The notes beneath the pieces are model-generated. The model was not told where the DNA came from, did no database searches, and worked only from the letters and a program-made list of their open reading frames with translations. A stretch of 64,000 nucleotides of DNA from Rhizobium sp. NFR03 (GTDB lineage: Bacteria; Pseudomonadota; Alphaproteobacteria; Rhizobiales; Rhizobiaceae): the NCBI RefSeq assembly GCF_900111275.1, contig NZ_FOGR01000004.1, positions 558,001-622,000 on the forward strand, in the 5' to 3' direction. The position numbers and the translations under genes are program-made. This document shows, one piece after another, positions 55,530 to 64,000 of this stretch; positions within the stretch are counted from its first letter, which is position 1; every line of letters starts with the position of its first letter.

Positions 55530-55955
55530 ATGATACCGACGCCTGATTTAGCGATACCTTCCACCGGTCCCATCATCCTGTTCGATGCGGAATGCGTCCT
55601 GTGTTCGGCGAATGCGCAGTTCGTTCTGGAACGAGACCGCAAGGCCGTGTTCCGGTTGGCTTCCATGCAGAGCGAGATCGGAAAATCCCTGTATCGCAGG
55701 CACGGAATGGATCCGGCGGATCCCGCAAGCCTGCTTGTCGTGGATGGAGACCGGATGCGGCGGGACAGCGACGCCGTCCTCAGCATTTACGAGACGCTCG
55801 GCTTTCCCTGGTCTGTCGTCCGGGCGTTCCGGATCGTCCCTGCCGCCTTGCGCGATCCCGTCTACCGCTTCGTCGCGCGTCATCGCTACCGCGTCTTCGG
55901 CCGGCGCGACACGTGCTGGGTAGCCCCGAAACACTACAGGGACCGGATTCTCTGA
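55530..55955 (+). CDS. DCC family thiol-disulfide oxidoreductase-like protein (DUF393)
   Basis: A 141-residue thioredoxin-like DCC protein. It shows ILFDAECVLCSANAQFVLER, where Asp-x-x-Cys-x-x-Cys is kept but the usual Gly-Asp/Val is replaced by Ala-Glu. Later parts (SLLVVDGDRMRRDSDAVL and YRFVARHRYRVFGRRDTCW) follow the family. The start ATG at 55530 has no good ribosome-binding site, so the true start is not certain. It lies downstream of the DUF2269/DoxX pair in the same direction. Confidence 0.82.
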   Translation: MIPTPDLAIPSTGPIILFDAECVLCSANAQFVLERDRKAVFRLASMQSEIGKSLYRRHGMDPADPASLLVVDGDRMRRDSDAVLSIYETLGFPWSVVRAFRIVPAALRDPVYRFVARHRYRVFGRRDTCWVAPKHYRDRIL

Positions 55956-56022
55956 AGCCAGGCGGGATCGGGGCCACCCGGATACCGTGCGGGCGACGCG
56001 ATCTTATCGCGGACCCTGCCTG

Positions 56023-57873
56023 CTATTCGTCCTCCGGTATGAAGCCGGCCGTCTGACGTTTCCAAAGACGGGCAAACAGGCCGTCCTGCCTTATCAATTC
56101 CTCGGGCCTGCCTTCCTCCACGATGCGGCCCTGATCGAGAACGACGATCCGGTCCATCATGGCGATGGTCGAGAGGCGATGTGCGATGGCGATGACCGTC
56201 TTTCCAGCCATGACCCGTTCAAGCTTTTCCTGGATCGCGGCCTCCGATTCACTGTCGAGGGCGGAGGTCGCCTCGTCGAGCACCAGGATCGGCGCGTCCT
56301 TCAGCAACACCCGGGCGATGGCGACACGTTGCCGTTGACCGCCCGAGAGCTTGATACCGCGGTCGCCGACGAAGGCCTCGTAACCTTTCCGGCCTTCACC
56401 GTCCGAAAGGTCGCCGATGAAGCCATCGGCGCGCGCTGTCCTGGCCGCTTCCTCGATCTCCTGCCGCGTCGCCTCTGGACGGCCATAGCGGATGTTATCG
56501 CCAACCGACCGGTGCAGCAGCGCTACATCCTGCGCGATCACGCCGATGTTGCGGCGAAGGCTGCCTTGTGTGATGTCGCGGATGTCTTGCCCGTCGATCA
56601 GGATCGCTCCTTTCTGGATGTCGTAAAAGCGCAGCAGAAGACTGACAAGCGTCGTCTTGCCCGCGCCCGAAAGCCCGACGAGGCCGACCTTTTCGCCGGG
56701 GCGGATGGTCAGGGAAAGATCGGTGAAAACAGGCTTGCCGGACTTGTAGGCGAAACCGACGTCCTGAAACCTTATCCCGCCATGATCGACGACGAGCGCG
56801 CCCGCGCCCGGCCGATCGAGGATGGTGGGCGGCGTGGTCATCACCGGCATCGCATCCTTGATCGTCCCGACGGCCTGAAAGATCTGCTGGCCCATTTGCA
56901 GGAAAACGAAGATCTGCGTGGACAGACGCTGCAGGATGTACACCGCGCCCACGAACTGGCCGATAGAGAGGAACCCCTTGATCAGGCCGGAAAATCCGAT
57001 CGTCAGCATGCTCAGCCACAGCGCCGTGTTGAGGATCACCACGACCAGTTCGGAAGTGCGGTAGATGCGTTGTTCGCTCTGCTGCGTCTGCACGGACGTC
57101 TGGATGGTGCGGCGGATGGTGCCTGCCTCGCTGTCCTCGGCGGCAAACTGCTTGATCATCTGCATATTGGTGTAGAGATCGGTGATGGCACCGGCAACCA
57201 AGCTACGCTGCCTTGCCGTTCGGCGGGAACGCTCGGCAAAGGTGGGAACCGTTCTGACGGCGTATGCGACGTTGAGCGCAATCCAGATGACAACCGGCAG
57301 GGCGAGTTGCCAGGACAGAGCGCCGAGCAGGATCACCGAACCCACCATCTGCAACAGGAAGCGCGGGACGGTCTGGAAGGCGGCGATGATCTGTTGCTGG
57401 ACGGCGGAGGATACCTGCTGGAGCCGCGAGGCGACCTGTCCGGCAAACAGCTCATGAAAGAAGGCGAGATCCTGCCGCTCCACGGCTTTATGGCCCTGCC
57501 ACTGGATCGCCGCCGGCATGCCGATGCCAAGCGTATGGGACTGAAGAGTGTTGAGCAGGAATGAAGCGATCGGCATTGCGGGGAAGATCAGGAGACCGAG
57601 AACGGTCAGGAGTGGCCATTCATTCGCCAGAAAGGCGGACGCACCGTGTTGCGTCACACCATCCACGATGACCGACAACCCCCAGACGATCGACAAATTG
57701 ATCCCTTCCATTGCCATCGCAGACAATGCCAGAAGAAGAAGGACACCGCGGAACATCGAGATGAAGTGAAGAAGGACCGCAAATGGTCCCGTGGAGGGCA
57801 GGGGGCGGTAGGGAATGTCCAGTGGGCGGATCAGCGTCTCGAACGGACGGTAGATCTTGTCTGCAATCGACAT
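56023..57873 (-). CDS. ABC exporter, fused membrane and ATPase domains (MsbA/MDR type)
   Basis: A 616-residue half-transporter. Residues 30-340 form a six-helix type I exporter domain. The ATPase domain shows Walker A GLSGAGKTT, Q-loop VIAQDVALLH, signature LSGGQRQRVAIARV, Walker B ILVLDEATSALDSES and the His switch in AIAHRLSTIAMMD. The protein would act as a homodimer in the inner membrane and export lipids, drugs or peptides. It is monocistronic, convergent with the DCC gene and divergent from the chemoreceptor. Substrate unknown. Confidence 0.9.
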   Translation of the reverse strand: MSIADKIYRPFETLIRPLDIPYRPLPSTGPFAVLLHFISMFRGVLLLLALSAMAMEGINLSIVWGLSVIVDGVTQHGASAFLANEWPLLTVLGLLIFPAMPIASFLLNTLQSHTLGIGMPAAIQWQGHKAVERQDLAFFHELFAGQVASRLQQVSSAVQQQIIAAFQTVPRFLLQMVGSVILLGALSWQLALPVVIWIALNVAYAVRTVPTFAERSRRTARQRSLVAGAITDLYTNMQMIKQFAAEDSEAGTIRRTIQTSVQTQQSEQRIYRTSELVVVILNTALWLSMLTIGFSGLIKGFLSIGQFVGAVYILQRLSTQIFVFLQMGQQIFQAVGTIKDAMPVMTTPPTILDRPGAGALVVDHGGIRFQDVGFAYKSGKPVFTDLSLTIRPGEKVGLVGLSGAGKTTLVSLLLRFYDIQKGAILIDGQDIRDITQGSLRRNIGVIAQDVALLHRSVGDNIRYGRPEATRQEIEEAARTARADGFIGDLSDGEGRKGYEAFVGDRGIKLSGGQRQRVAIARVLLKDAPILVLDEATSALDSESEAAIQEKLERVMAGKTVIAIAHRLSTIAMMDRIVVLDQGRIVEEGRPEELIRQDGLFARLWKRQTAGFIPEDE

Positions 57874-58248
57874 GGCTTGCTCCGCTTCGTTGAGAAAATC
57901 CGCGCTCGGCTTCCCGGCCTGTCTACCCTGAATTGCAATCGTTACCGGAACATGATGGGCCTTCAGGCGATGTGCAACGGCACGTCCGTCTTGCGCGATA
58001 CCGGATGTTGCGAACTCGCCACCATCTTACCGCCGATGCTTGCAGCTTTCGGCGTGCAGCATCCGGCAATGATACATTAAGATTTAATTGTTAGACATAT
58101 GCTGACGACGGATGGGGGCCGACCAGGCGAGCGGGCTGAAGGATCATTTCAGGTCGGAGCTCGACCGGACTCCGCCGAGGCTTCACACATTCTTTTTCCG
58201 GTGCCGCGTGTGGTCTCGCGGCGTGCAACTCCTCAGGTGAGATCCGAC
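57874..58248. other. intergenic region between exporter and chemoreceptor genes
   Basis: A 375-bp divergent region with no gene that I accept. An AT-rich stretch (ATACATTAAGATTTAATTG, about 58073-58091) probably belongs to the chemoreceptor promoter. An imperfect hairpin with arms around GATGCTTGCAGC and GTGCAGCATC lies at about 58032-58066. Confidence 0.4.
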
Positions 58249-60174
58249 ATGCCCCATCCAAACATCAAACTGGCGATGACCGCGATCTTCGGCGTCATCG
58301 GCCTCGTCATCGTGATGTTGTCCTGGCTGACGCTGGGCGGCCTTCAATCCTTGAATTCGCGCACGATCGACGTTGCCGACAACTGGCTGCCGAAGACTGC
58401 GGCCTCTGGACGGATCCAGACCGCGCTGAACGACCTGCGCGTCGCCTACGCGCAACATCTCGTCGAGGTCAACATTCATCGGATGAAGGACTCGCTTGCC
58501 CTTGCGCGCGAGAAGGAAGCCGCTCTACGGGCCTCGCTCTCGGCCTACGACGCGATGATCTCGACCGATCGCGAACGGCAGATCTTTGCCGCCATCCCGC
58601 CGGCCGTTGCAGACTACATCCAACACGGCAGCTACATGCTGGACATGTCCGGCGACGGCGCGAAGGATCTCGGCGGCTATCTCTTCGGACACGGCATGCG
58701 CGACACTGCGAGCATTGTCGAAACCGCGACGGCAGCTCTCGTCGCCTATGACTCCCAAGGCGCGGCCGACTCGAAGGCCGAAAGCGGCATGACCTACGAC
58801 TCCGTCATGTCAAAGATTTTTGGCGCGGCGCTGTTCGTCGGCTTCGTCCTTGTCGCGGCGGCCTTCTACGTGCTGCGCGGCATTGCCCGGCCGGTCGAGG
58901 TCATCACCCAGTCCATGACCCATCTTGCGGGTGGTGACACGTCGGTGGCCATTCCTTACACGAGCCGCCCCGACGAAATCGGTCAGATGGCAGGCGCGGT
59001 CGAAATCTTCCGTCAGGCGGCGATCGCCAACAAGCGTCTGGAAGAGGAAGCGGATGCCGCTCGTGTTCAGGGCGAGGCAGATCGTATCCGTCTGACAGCA
59101 GAGGCGGAAGCTGCAGCCCAGCTTCGCCTCCAGGAAGCGACCGCAGGTCTTGCCGCAGGTCTGCGCCGTCTGGCATCCGGCGATCTCAGCTTCCAGCTCA
59201 ACGATGCCTTTGCTCCCGATTTCGACGCTCTTCGTCACGATCTGAACGGTGCCGTCTCGCAGCTTGCGGAGACCCTGCGTTCGGTTGCAGAGGCAACCGC
59301 GCAGATTGACAACGGCTCCCGTGAGATCAGCCAGAGCAGCGACGATTTGTCCAAGCGGACGGAGCAGCAGGCGGCGTCGCTTGAGGAGACTGCAGCCGCC
59401 CTCGACCAGATCACGGCGAACGTCTCCAACTCCTCCAAGCGCGCCGACGAGGCCCGCTCGGTTGCCGTGCAGGCGAATGCCAGTGCCGTCCAGTCCGGCA
59501 AGGTCGTGGCGAACGCCGTCGATGCCATGCAGAAGATCGAGCAGTCTGCGAACCAGGTCTCCAACATTATCGGCGTCATCGACGAGATCGCCTTCCAGAC
59601 CAACCTTCTCGCGCTGAACGCAGGCGTCGAGGCGGCACGCGCCGGAGATGCCGGCAAGGGTTTTGCCGTCGTCGCCCAGGAAGTGCGCGAACTGGCGCAG
59701 CGTTCCGCTAAAGCGGCCAAGGAAATCAAGGAGTTGATCCGCAACTCATCCGTCGAGGTGCAGAGTGGCGTGAAGCTGGTGAGCGAAACGGGTGACGCCC
59801 TTCGCACGATCGAAGGCTACGTCGTGACGATCAACCAGCACATGGATGCAATCGCCACATCGGCGCGCGAACAGTCCGTCGGTCTTGCCGAGGTCAACAC
59901 GGCCGTCAACCAGATGGACCAGGTGACGCAGCAGAACGCGGCCATGGTGGAAGAAAGCAATGCCGCAAGCGCGGCACTGGTCTCGGAGGCCGAACGCCTT
60001 CGCGATCTGGTCGGGCAGTTCCAGGTGGGACATGCCTTGCGACAGACAGCAGCCGTCATGGCGGCAGGCTCCACGCATCGTCCTGTAGCGTCGCCTGCGC
60101 GCAAGATCGCTGGAAAAGTGGCAAGAGCTTTCTCCGGAAACGCTGCCGTCAAGGAAAGCTGGGAGGAGTTCTAA
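58249..60174 (+). CDS. methyl-accepting chemotaxis protein
   Basis: A 641-residue chemoreceptor. TM1 is at about 8-29 and TM2 at 190-209, enclosing a helical four-helix-bundle sensor domain of 160 residues. A HAMP domain follows (RGIARPVEVITQSMTHLAGG). The signalling hairpin tip reads EIAFQTNLLALNAGVEAAR and then AGKGFAVVAQEVRELAQRSA. The last five residues are SWEEF, similar to the NWETF-type tether for CheR/CheB. The ATG at 58249 (AGGTGAG upstream) is preferred over 58099. It is monocistronic, with a hairpin downstream. Ligand unknown. Confidence 0.92.
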   Translation: MPHPNIKLAMTAIFGVIGLVIVMLSWLTLGGLQSLNSRTIDVADNWLPKTAASGRIQTALNDLRVAYAQHLVEVNIHRMKDSLALAREKEAALRASLSAYDAMISTDRERQIFAAIPPAVADYIQHGSYMLDMSGDGAKDLGGYLFGHGMRDTASIVETATAALVAYDSQGAADSKAESGMTYDSVMSKIFGAALFVGFVLVAAAFYVLRGIARPVEVITQSMTHLAGGDTSVAIPYTSRPDEIGQMAGAVEIFRQAAIANKRLEEEADAARVQGEADRIRLTAEAEAAAQLRLQEATAGLAAGLRRLASGDLSFQLNDAFAPDFDALRHDLNGAVSQLAETLRSVAEATAQIDNGSREISQSSDDLSKRTEQQAASLEETAAALDQITANVSNSSKRADEARSVAVQANASAVQSGKVVANAVDAMQKIEQSANQVSNIIGVIDEIAFQTNLLALNAGVEAARAGDAGKGFAVVAQEVRELAQRSAKAAKEIKELIRNSSVEVQSGVKLVSETGDALRTIEGYVVTINQHMDAIATSAREQSVGLAEVNTAVNQMDQVTQQNAAMVEESNAASAALVSEAERLRDLVGQFQVGHALRQTAAVMAAGSTHRPVASPARKIAGKVARAFSGNAAVKESWEEF

Positions 60175-60248
60175 GGAGCTTGAATGCCGAGGTGAAGCGT
60201 CAGAGACAATCGCGTCTCGCCTGCACCCTCGGAAAATCTTCGCGCGCA

Positions 60249-60281
60249 CCGCCCCATCCGTACATCAAGCGGATGGGGCGG
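60249..60281 (+). terminator. stem-loop downstream of the chemoreceptor gene
   Basis: A perfect 12-bp stem CCGCCCCATCCG (60249-60260) with 60270-60281, loop of 9 bases, 75 bases after the stop. No T-run follows, so it may be a factor-dependent or weak terminator. Confidence 0.55.
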
Positions 60282-60302
60282 CAACGCCGATCCCTACGCC
60301 CC

Positions 60303-60561
60303 TCAGGACGTTCCCGGCTTGATGACCTTCGCGTCATGGGGATCCCGATCATCGATCTGGCCAACACGCCCGGCATGCGCAGCACGGACCCGGCATGCGC
60401 AGCGCCATCGCGGTGGGTCTTCCGGCCGAGGGATGCCCGACATCCGCCACAGCGCATGGGACAATCCCGCTCAAGACCCGGCGGTCACCCACACGCGGCT
60501 TGCCTCGCACATCTGTCGGTAAAAGCGGCTGTATTCGCTCCCGCTGCGCATCGGAAACCAA
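60303..60561 (-). pseudogene. IS5-type transposase N-terminal remnant
   Basis: From ATG 60561 the minus strand reads VSDAQRERIQPLLPTDVRG and then GDRRVLSGIV, which is the typical N-terminus of IS5/IS427-group transposases (LSDAQWxRIxPLLPxxxRG ... DRRVxSGIxxALRxG). After GIV the frame shifts: HALWRMSGIPRPEDPP continues in another frame to the TGA at 60303. The catalytic DDE portion is absent and no terminal repeats were found. A dead fragment in the 474-bp gap between chemoreceptor and gsiA-like gene, which otherwise holds only the hairpin. Confidence 0.65.
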
Positions 60562-60648
60562 AAGAAATCAGACATGCAACCGGCTCCTTGCTCAGGCGAG
60601 TGGATCACGTCGAAGTGCGCAAGGAAACCTCATTATTGGGTTCGGATC

Positions 60649-62460
60649 CTAGTCGCACTGAACCAGATGACCTGGGGAAACCTCGATGTAGTTGCGCTTG
60701 GGCGCTTGATAGCCGATAGGTCTGTAGGGGCTTTTCAGCTCGTCGGTGTTCGTCAACCGCTTCATCTGGCGGCGAGTCGGGTCGAGAATAGGGACTGCAG
60801 CCATCAATTTGCGGGTGTACGCGTGCTGCGGGTTCTCGAAGATCGCTTCGCGCGGCCCGATCTCGACGATTTCACCCAGATACATGACGGCGACGCGGTG
60901 GCTCATGCGCTCCACGACGGCCATGTCGTGGCTGATGAAGAGGTACGCGAGACCCATCTCCTCCTGAAGGTCGAGTAGGAGGTTGCAGACCTGAACCTTG
61001 ATGGAGACATCGAGCGCCGAAACAGCCTCGTCGGCCACGATCACCTTCGGCTTCAAAGACAGAGCGCGGGCAATCGCGATGCGCTGGCGCTGGCCACCGG
61101 AGAATTCGTGCGGATACCGGTCCATCGCCTCCGCGCCAAGCCCGACGCGGGCGAGCAGGTCGGCTGTCATCGCTCGGGCCGCTGCCTTCGTACCAAGTTG
61201 GTGCGCAAGAAAGGGCTCGGCAACCGTCTCGCCGACGCTCATGCGCGGGTTGAGCGAGGCGTAAGGATCCTGGAAAATCATCTGCGCGCTCAGGCGCATG
61301 CGTCGCAGGTCTGCCGGGGGCAGAGCGCGCACGTCGTAGCCGTCAAGCTGGATCGTGCCGGCCGTCGGTTCGACGAGACGGATGACGGAACGGCCGGTGG
61401 TCGACTTGCCGCAGCCGGATTCACCGACGATCGCCAGGGTTTCGCCGGCGCGAAGATCGAAGGAAACGTTTTCCACCGCGTGAATTGCGCCCGTCTGCCG
61501 ACTAAAAAAACCCGAGCGAATGGGAAAGCGCGTCGTCAGGTTCCTCACGCTGAGGATAGGGGAGCCGGCGGGGCCGATTGCGGAGGAAAGCGGCCTGCCT
61601 TCGGCCGCAATTCCGCTCGCGGCATCGACAACCGAAAAACGGCGCGGCGCAGCCTCTCCGTTCATCGAGCCGAGCCGCGGGACGCTCGCCAGAAGCGCCC
61701 TTGTGTATGGCTGCTTCCCGCTCTGGAAGATCGTGCCCGTCGGCCCTTCTTCCACCACCTCGCCACGGAACATCACCAGCGTCCGGTCGGCAATCTCGGC
61801 CACCACGCCCATGTCGTGCGTGATGAAGAGAACGGACATGCCTTCCTCGTCCTGAAGCGTCTTGATGAGATCGAGGATTTCACCCTGAATGGTCACGTCG
61901 AGCGCCGTTGTCGGCTCGTCGGCAATCAGCAGCTTTGGGCGCGAGGCCAGCGCCATGGCGATCATTACGCGCTGGCGCATGCCGCCGGAAAACTCGTGAG
62001 GATAGGCGTGAAACCGCGCAGCCGCGTTGGGGATCCGAACTTTCTCCAGCGTGCGAACAGTCTCGGCGCGGGCAGCGGCCTTGTCCATGCCGCGATGACG
62101 GATCAAGACCTCGGAGATCTGCCGGCCGATGGTGAAGACGGGGTTGAGCGATGTCATCGGCTCCTGGAAGATCATGGCGATCTCGTTGCCGCGAACGTCG
62201 CGCATCTCCCGTTCCGGGATCGTCAGCAGGTCGCGCCCGCCCATGATGGCCGTGCCTTCCGTGCGGCTTGCGCCCTCCTGCAGCAGCCGCATCAGCGCGA
62301 GCGATGTCACGCTCTTGCCGGAGCCGGATTCTCCGACGATGGCGACCGTTTCACAAGGCGCGATGTCGAAGGAGACATTGCGCACGACGGACTTCCAGCC
62401 ACCGCGATCCGGAAAGGCGACACCGAGATCACGGACGGAAAGGATGGGCTCGCTGGTCAC
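60649..62460 (-). CDS. gsiA: glutathione/dipeptide-type ABC ATPase, two fused domains
   Basis: A 603-residue fusion ATPase with GsiA-like length and layout. Domain 1 has GESGSGKS (43-50), [14 protein letters not shown] and [13 protein letters not shown]. Domain 2 has [23 protein letters not shown] and [14 protein letters not shown]. The tail ends in [22 protein letters not shown], in the style of GsiA/DppF proteins. The GTG at 62460 with AAAGGAG eight bases upstream is preferred over the ATG at 62490, which would overlap ggt. It lies 13 bases after ggt, which supports import of glutathione or gamma-glutamyl peptides. Binding protein and permeases are not in the window. Confidence 0.85.
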   Translation of the reverse strand: MTSEPILSVRDLGVAFPDRGGWKSVVRNVSFDIAPCETVAIVGESGSGKSVTSLALMRLLQEGASRTEGTAIMGGRDLLTIPEREMRDVRGNEIAMIFQEPMTSLNPVFTIGRQISEVLIRHRGMDKAAARAETVRTLEKVRIPNAAARFHAYPHEFSGGMRQRVMIAMALASRPKLLIADEPTTALDVTIQGEILDLIKTLQDEEGMSVLFITHDMGVVAEIADRTLVMFRGEVVEEGPTGTIFQSGKQPYTRALLASVPRLGSMNGEAAPRRFSVVDAASGIAAEGRPLSSAIGPAGSPILSVRNLTTRFPIRSGFFSRQTGAIHAVENVSFDLRAGETLAIVGESGCGKSTTGRSVIRLVEPTAGTIQLDGYDVRALPPADLRRMRLSAQMIFQDPYASLNPRMSVGETVAEPFLAHQLGTKAAARAMTADLLARVGLGAEAMDRYPHEFSGGQRQRIAIARALSLKPKVIVADEAVSALDVSIKVQVCNLLLDLQEEMGLAYLFISHDMAVVERMSHRVAVMYLGEIVEIGPREAIFENPQHAYTRKLMAAVPILDPTRRQMKRLTNTDELKSPYRPIGYQAPKRNYIEVSPGHLVQCD

Positions 62461-62473
62461 GGATGAGGCTCCT

Positions 62474-64000
62474 TTATCGACCAATGGCATAGGCCTGCAT
62501 GAGCCGTGGCGTCGCCGCCGCGCGCAAGAGGCCGGAAGGATCGCGCTGGGCGGCCGTCAGCCGGCCGATGCTCCAGGGGTCGGACACCGTCAGGCGGTGT
62601 CCGCGCCGCTCCAGCTCTGCAAGCGTCGCATCGCCGAAGGACCGCTCGATCGTAAGGTTGCCCGGCTCCCGGGTGCGTGGATGGAACGACCCCGGAAAAT
62701 GCGTCGTGTGGAAGAGTGGCTGATCAATCGTCGCCTGCAGGTCGCCGCCGTGATGAACATAGCGCAGGAAAAAGGAGAGCTGCCATTGATCCTGCTGGTC
62801 GCCGCCTGGGGTGCCGAACGCAATGCGACGACCATCCTCGTGAAGGGCGATCGATGGCGTCAGCGTCGTACGCGGGCGCTTGCCCGGCGCAAGCGAGGTC
62901 GGCAGGTCGGGCGTCATCCAGAACATCTGAGCACGGCTGTTCAGGCAGAAACCGAGCTTGGGAATGATCGGCGACGATTGCAGCCATCCGCCGGAGGGCG
63001 TGGCCGAAACCATGTTGCCCCAGCGGTCGATGACATCGATATGCACGGTGTCGCCGCGCTTTTCGGAGAGGTGCGACATGGTCGGCTCATAGACAGCACC
63101 CGCCGTCATGCCCTCGGCGTTCAGCATGGCCATCGTGCGGTCGTGCAGCGTCTCGAAACCGGGAAGACGCCCGGCATCGAGGTCGAGGGATGCCATGTCC
63201 ATGCGGATCTTGCGCCGCCGCTCGTCGTTGTAGGCGTCAGACAGCAGTGTCTCGATCGGGATGTCGGAGTAAGCAGGGTCGCCATAATAGACGTCGCGGT
63301 CGGCAAAGGCGAGCTTCATGGCCTCGGTGACGACATGGACGAAATCCGGACCATTGGCATCCATGGCGGCGAGATCGAAACCCTTCAGCAGCGCCAGCGA
63401 CTGGAGAAGCACCGGCCCTTGCCCCCACGGTCCCGTCTTTGCCACCTGCCAGCCGTGGTAGTCATAGGTCTGCGGGGCCTCGACATGGGCCGACCAGCCG
63501 GCAAGGTCTTCGCCGGAGAGAACGCCCCGGTGGCGCGCGCCGCTGCCGTCCATAACCTCGGCATCGCGCAGGTAATCCACGATGGCTTCGGCCACGAAGC
63601 CGCGATAGAAGGCGTTGCGCGCTGCCTCGATGCCTGGCTCCCGCCCGCCGGCAGCCTCCGCCTCGACGACGATCCGCCCCCAGGTTTCGGCCAGCACGGG
63701 ATTGCGGAACAGGGACAGCGGCGCGGGCGCCGCCCCGCCCGGCATCCAGGTCTCGTAGGATGTCGGCCATTCCGTCTCGAAGAAGCCGGCCAGGCCTTCG
63801 ATCGTCGCGGAAACGCGCGCAAGCGTCGGATGCCCCTCGGCGGCGTAGAAGATCGCGGGTTCCAGCACCTCGCGGACGGTCATCGTGCCGTAGTCCCGCA
63901 GCATCAGCATCCAGCCGTCGAAGGAGCCGGGAATGACGGTTGCCAGCAGGCCGTTGCCGGGGATGATCGAGAGCCCTTCGCCGCGATAATGCTCGAGCGT
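62474..64000 (-). CDS. ggt: gamma-glutamyltransferase family protein (5' end outside window)
   Basis: The last 508 residues of an Ntn-hydrolase, still open at the right edge. Conserved parts are [29 protein letters not shown], the tested substrate pocket [11 protein letters not shown] and [13 protein letters not shown]. The autocleavage and catalytic Thr is expected in [18 protein letters not shown]. It transfers or hydrolyses gamma-glutamyl groups from glutathione-like compounds, in the periplasm or the cytosol; the signal-peptide region is not visible. The gene is followed directly by the GsiA-like ATPase. Confidence 0.88.
   Translation of the reverse strand, partial: TLEHYRGEGLSIIPGNGLLATVIPGSFDGWMLMLRDYGTMTVREVLEPAIFYAAEGHPTLARVSATIEGLAGFFETEWPTSYETWMPGGAAPAPLSLFRNPVLAETWGRIVVEAEAAGGREPGIEAARNAFYRGFVAEAIVDYLRDAEVMDGSGARHRGVLSGEDLAGWSAHVEAPQTYDYHGWQVAKTGPWGQGPVLLQSLALLKGFDLAAMDANGPDFVHVVTEAMKLAFADRDVYYGDPAYSDIPIETLLSDAYNDERRRKIRMDMASLDLDAGRLPGFETLHDRTMAMLNAEGMTAGAVYEPTMSHLSEKRGDTVHIDVIDRWGNMVSATPSGGWLQSSPIIPKLGFCLNSRAQMFWMTPDLPTSLAPGKRPRTTLTPSIALHEDGRRIAFGTPGGDQQDQWQLSFFLRYVHHGGDLQATIDQPLFHTTHFPGSFHPRTREPGNLTIERSFGDATLAELERRGHRLTVSDPWSIGRLTAAQRDPSGLLRAAATPRLMQAYAIGR

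Overview
The window looks like chromosomal or megaplasmid DNA from a Rhizobiales alphaproteobacterium (Rhizobium, Agrobacterium, Ensifer or Shinella type; the genus cannot be fixed from this sequence). This rests on the high GC content, the dense import operons with stop/start overlaps (ATGA, TGATG, TAATG), and very close recall-level matches to rhizobial proteins, the clearest being biuret hydrolase. The window is dominated by ABC uptake systems, each packed with its own catabolic enzymes and regulator. Seven ABC systems are wholly or partly present.

Layout. 1-3070 (-): end of a surface-polysaccharide type locus, with a GT2-GT4 glycosyltransferase that runs off the left edge and a coupled protein of unknown function. 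3648-3977 (-): small secreted Arg-rich protein with a strong terminator. 4046-10763 (-): tauABC taurine/sulfonate importer, then a remnant of a DsbA-like isomerase, a D-lactate-dehydrogenase-like flavoprotein and a frameshifted biotin-sulfoxide-reductase gene. 11159-12349 (+): glutathione-independent formaldehyde dehydrogenase. 12350-13122: no intact gene, but a decayed cheW piece. 13123-18964 (-): spermidine/iron-type ABC importer with a glycerophosphodiesterase and an inositol-monophosphatase-family enzyme, divergent from a ROK regulator (19179-20318), with a 33-bp operator-like palindrome between them.

20343-30862 (-) is the most striking block: a ten-gene operon for cyanuric acid and biuret nitrogen, with a BMP-family ABC importer, formamidase, biuret hydrolase, cyanuric acid hydrolase, a second isochorismatase-fold hydrolase (possible triuret hydrolase), a cupin and allophanate hydrolase. 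A divergent GntR/FCD regulator (31181) shares a promoter region carrying a repeated TGYATGCA motif. The genes spell out cyanuric acid -> carboxybiuret -> biuret -> allophanate -> ammonia + CO2.

31880-33673 (-): cyclic-di-GMP protein with EAL-CBS-GGDEF order. 33802-38968 (-): Ugp-like ABC importer with a GpdQ-like phosphodiesterase. 39374-43076: two regulator/target pairs (AraC regulator and EamA exporter; isonitrile hydratase and GlxA-type regulator). 43371-52973 (+): peptide/opine-type ABC importer with MarR regulator, SDR and two DAO-family flavoproteins, apparently controlled through a shared TGATCCACTATTT operator. 53214-55955 (+): small conserved proteins. 56023-57873 (-): ABC exporter. 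58249-60174 (+): chemoreceptor. 60303-60561 (-): IS5-type transposase remnant. 60649-64000 (-): glutathione-type ABC ATPase and gamma-glutamyltransferase, running off the right edge.

Starts were chosen from ribosome-binding sites, family N-termini and stop/start overlaps. Similarity statements are from memory of protein families; no database search was run.
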